Source of the DNA: Serinus canaria
Taxonomy: Eukaryota > Chordata > Aves > Passeriformes > Fringillidae
Direction of reading: 5' to 3'
Assembly: GCF_022539315.1 (NCBI RefSeq)
Contig: NC_066343.1
Location: 37,614,649-37,678,648, forward strand
Length of the DNA: 64,000 nucleotides
Shown here: positions 61,757-64,000 of the stretch, one piece after another
How positions within the stretch are numbered: position 1 is the first letter of the stretch
Layout of the letters: each line of letters opens with the position of its first letter
Made by a program: the position numbers and the translations under genes
The notes under the pieces: generated by a model
What the model saw: only the letters and a program-made list of their open reading frames with translations
Told to the model about the DNA's origin: nothing
Database searches by the model: none

Positions 61757-64000
61757 GTAAGAATGTGCAAAGACATTTCTGCAGCAGTTCCATAAACTTT
61801 ATTTTGTGGAAATTAGGAAAATATGAGTTGTTAAATACTATGACTTTTTTTCCATAAAAACACAGCATTCTTTTTTACTGAAGTAAAATTTTGAGATGAA
61901 AAGACTATCCGTGTTATTTAAAATAAATGGGCTTCAGAAATGTTAAATTCACTTTTGGATCTAATTAATTTCATGGTTTAGTCATGGAATCTTGGCTTGG
62001 GACCAGGAGGTTTTAAACTCAGTGAGTGTTTATGTGCATCACGATTTCCATTCTCATTTTTTGTTGTATTGATTACATTTGCTGGAGTCTCAAAATGTAC
62101 AAAATTTCAACAGAAGTTTCCTTCTGTGTGTATCAGAATATACAAGTACGCTAAGATAGAAGAAATAACTTCTCTGATATTTATGTTTTGTAATTAGTCT
62201 ATGTTATGATTGTGTTTGTTTTTATTGAATCCTTACGGTGTATTTTCCCCATCTCTCTGTCCTTAACTAGTGAAAATGCACATAGAATCTAAATTAAAAC
62301 AGTAAAGTAGTAACATAGGAAAAAAGCATATGGAAAAATGAAATACTCTTACTGGTGGTGAATATGTGTGTGGGTGAGAATATAGAAGAGAAAATAAATT
62401 TGGCCCAGGAGTACTGTTGGGATAAATTTTTGATAAATTACTTGGGATCTCATTTAAGCAAAAAACTGATTCTGAGCTTCCCTGTTAGGCCCTTAAAATA
62501 ACTTTTTGTCAGTCTTTTGCTCTTATTACAACTGCAAATAAAAAAGGGAAAGAAAAGAAAAATAAATAACATTAGGTCTCTTCTGCTTTATGCTTCATTT
62601 TGGGGAAATACAGAAAAGGGCAAATTTTTTTCAGCTAGAAGGGCTTTTTAAGTCAAGCACAGCTTACATCTTCTGTTTTGGCTTTGTCTTCTAGACAGGT
62701 CCAAGCACAGGCAAAATGAACTTGTCTGTAAAATACGTAGTAGGTGTGTGTAATGTCAGCATTTCACCTCTGAAAGCAAAATTTGGGAAGGAACCAGGTT
62801 TAGACATAGACCACTTTTTCAGAGCAACAAATGTGTGCCTTTTGAAATGCCTTTTCATACTTACAGATGTATTTTTACTATGGAGAGATTTCCCTTCTAA
62901 TCATAGTTTTTGAGCATGTTGGTAACCATTGATGTTTACATGCTTTGCTTCTAAGTTTTTGTTTGGAATATGCAAGTCTTCAGAAGGTCAGTTTTTCTGA
63001 GCCGACAGTATATTGTTTTATAGCTTCACCTATATTTCTCATCAGAGTTGAAAGCCATCTATGTCTGCTTTTGGCTTCTTTTCACACAAATCCCAGCAAT
63101 ACATTCTTGGTTTCCTCTACTTCTTTCCTCTTTTTTGTGTTCCTTCAGCATTTTCTGAAGCTGCAATTTGCACTTCTTCTGCAATTTGGTCATTACCTCT
63201 GAAGTTTTCTTGACAATGAAGTCTTACTACAGGGTTTTTTTGTCTCCAAGTGGCAAGCAAGCCAGAGAGCTTTACTTGCTCAAAATGGAATCCTTCACTT
63301 CAATGCATAAAGATTTTCTGACATCAATAGACCTGAAGATGTCTGCTTTTACATTCCCACCACTTCCTCTTCTTAGAGCCACCTGAGCACTCTTTGGACT
63401 GGTGGCATTTTAGATTCAGCAGTTTTTCATTTTTTTTGGCACTGGTTCTGAAGATATTCTTTAAGATAGTGCTGGCTATAGCAGATGCTGACTCTCAAGT
63501 GGGTTTCATATAATTTCTCATTTGGATAAATAGCTCATTCAGGCATGTGTTGAGACCAGGCCATCCTCACAGAAAAAGGAACTAATTTTGTTCAATTCAG
63601 TCTTTCATACTAAAAAATGGAGCAGGAAAAACATACTTTCGCATCATGTCCAAACCACAATACCTATCACCTTAGATGAATGTCTGTTGGTGCTGGAAGC
63701 TGACATGGCTGACCACTCAGTGCAGGAAGCATAGTCTCTGAGGGAAAATAATCTCCTCATAAACACTCCTGAGGAGGAGGTGACCAAGTTAGCCTTATTT
63801 AGAATGCTAATGTGAGGGAAGCACGACTGAAGAAAATCTCATGACTGAGATTTGTGGTCCTGAACCACAAGGGATAAAGGAGGAATTCAGTTTTGCTTAG
63901 GAATTCCAGTGGTGCTGATTTTTCTGTTTGGTTTTTTGTTGTTTTTTGTTTATTTGTTTGTTTTAGTTTTGTTGTTCAGTCAGTTGGTTGATACTTGTTT
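61757..64000 (+). other. FANCC: FANCC intron 3 (to window end)
   Basis: The next FANCC exon was not found, so the intron runs past the window. On the minus strand around 63060-63220 there is a coiled-coil-like but broken reading frame that could be a decayed retrocopy. The last 80 bases are T/G-rich low-complexity sequence (gtttatttgtttgttttag). Confidence 0.75.

Overview
The window is vertebrate nuclear DNA from a bird, probably a songbird. The evidence for a bird is seven or more fragments of CR1, the dominant avian LINE, including a ~2.3 kb piece with a reverse-transcriptase reading frame. A short element near 56.9-57.06 kb has a tRNA-Ile-like head joined to a CR1-like tail, which matches the organisation of the passerine SINE family TguSINE1. 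The two genes, PTCH1 and FANCC, are neighbours in tandem in human (9q22) and, from general knowledge, on the avian Z chromosome. No bacterial, phage or CRISPR features are present, and I found no new multi-gene system.

Layout. From 1 to ~20.08 kb is the 3' part of PTCH1 on the + strand: eight coding exons (1421-15533) with standard splice sites and exon lengths identical to those I recall for human exons 16-22, plus the last coding exon. They encode the last 594 residues: most of the second extracellular loop, transmembrane helices 8-12 and the cytoplasmic tail. One nucleotide after the stop codon an intron splits the 3' UTR. The long UTR exon (about 16896-20080) starts with a block that closely resembles the human PTCH1 3' UTR and carries an ancient MIR-like SINE. 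From ~20.1 to 44.6 kb is an AT-rich intergenic stretch with CR1 copies at 26.1-28.4 and 36.4-36.9 kb and one unexplained 262-codon reading frame at 41 kb. At 44.64-45.18 kb is a CpG island flanked by CR1 fragments. It is the best candidate for the FANCC promoter and non-coding exon 1. A ~15 kb intron follows, and then FANCC coding exon 1 (ATG at 59904) and coding exon 2 (61672-61756). The window ends inside the next intron.

The two genes are not an operon. PTCH1 is the Hedgehog receptor and FANCC is a Fanconi anaemia core-complex subunit; they share only position and direction. The observations most worth checking are a perfect 41-bp inverted repeat in FANCC intron 2, a tandem (NAGNAG) splice acceptor at the second FANCC coding exon, the MIR in the PTCH1 3' UTR, a minus-strand exon-like open frame inside PTCH1 intron 15, and the SINE that points to a passerine host. 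Statements about human exons, UTR and repeat consensus sequences are from memory and were not aligned by computer.
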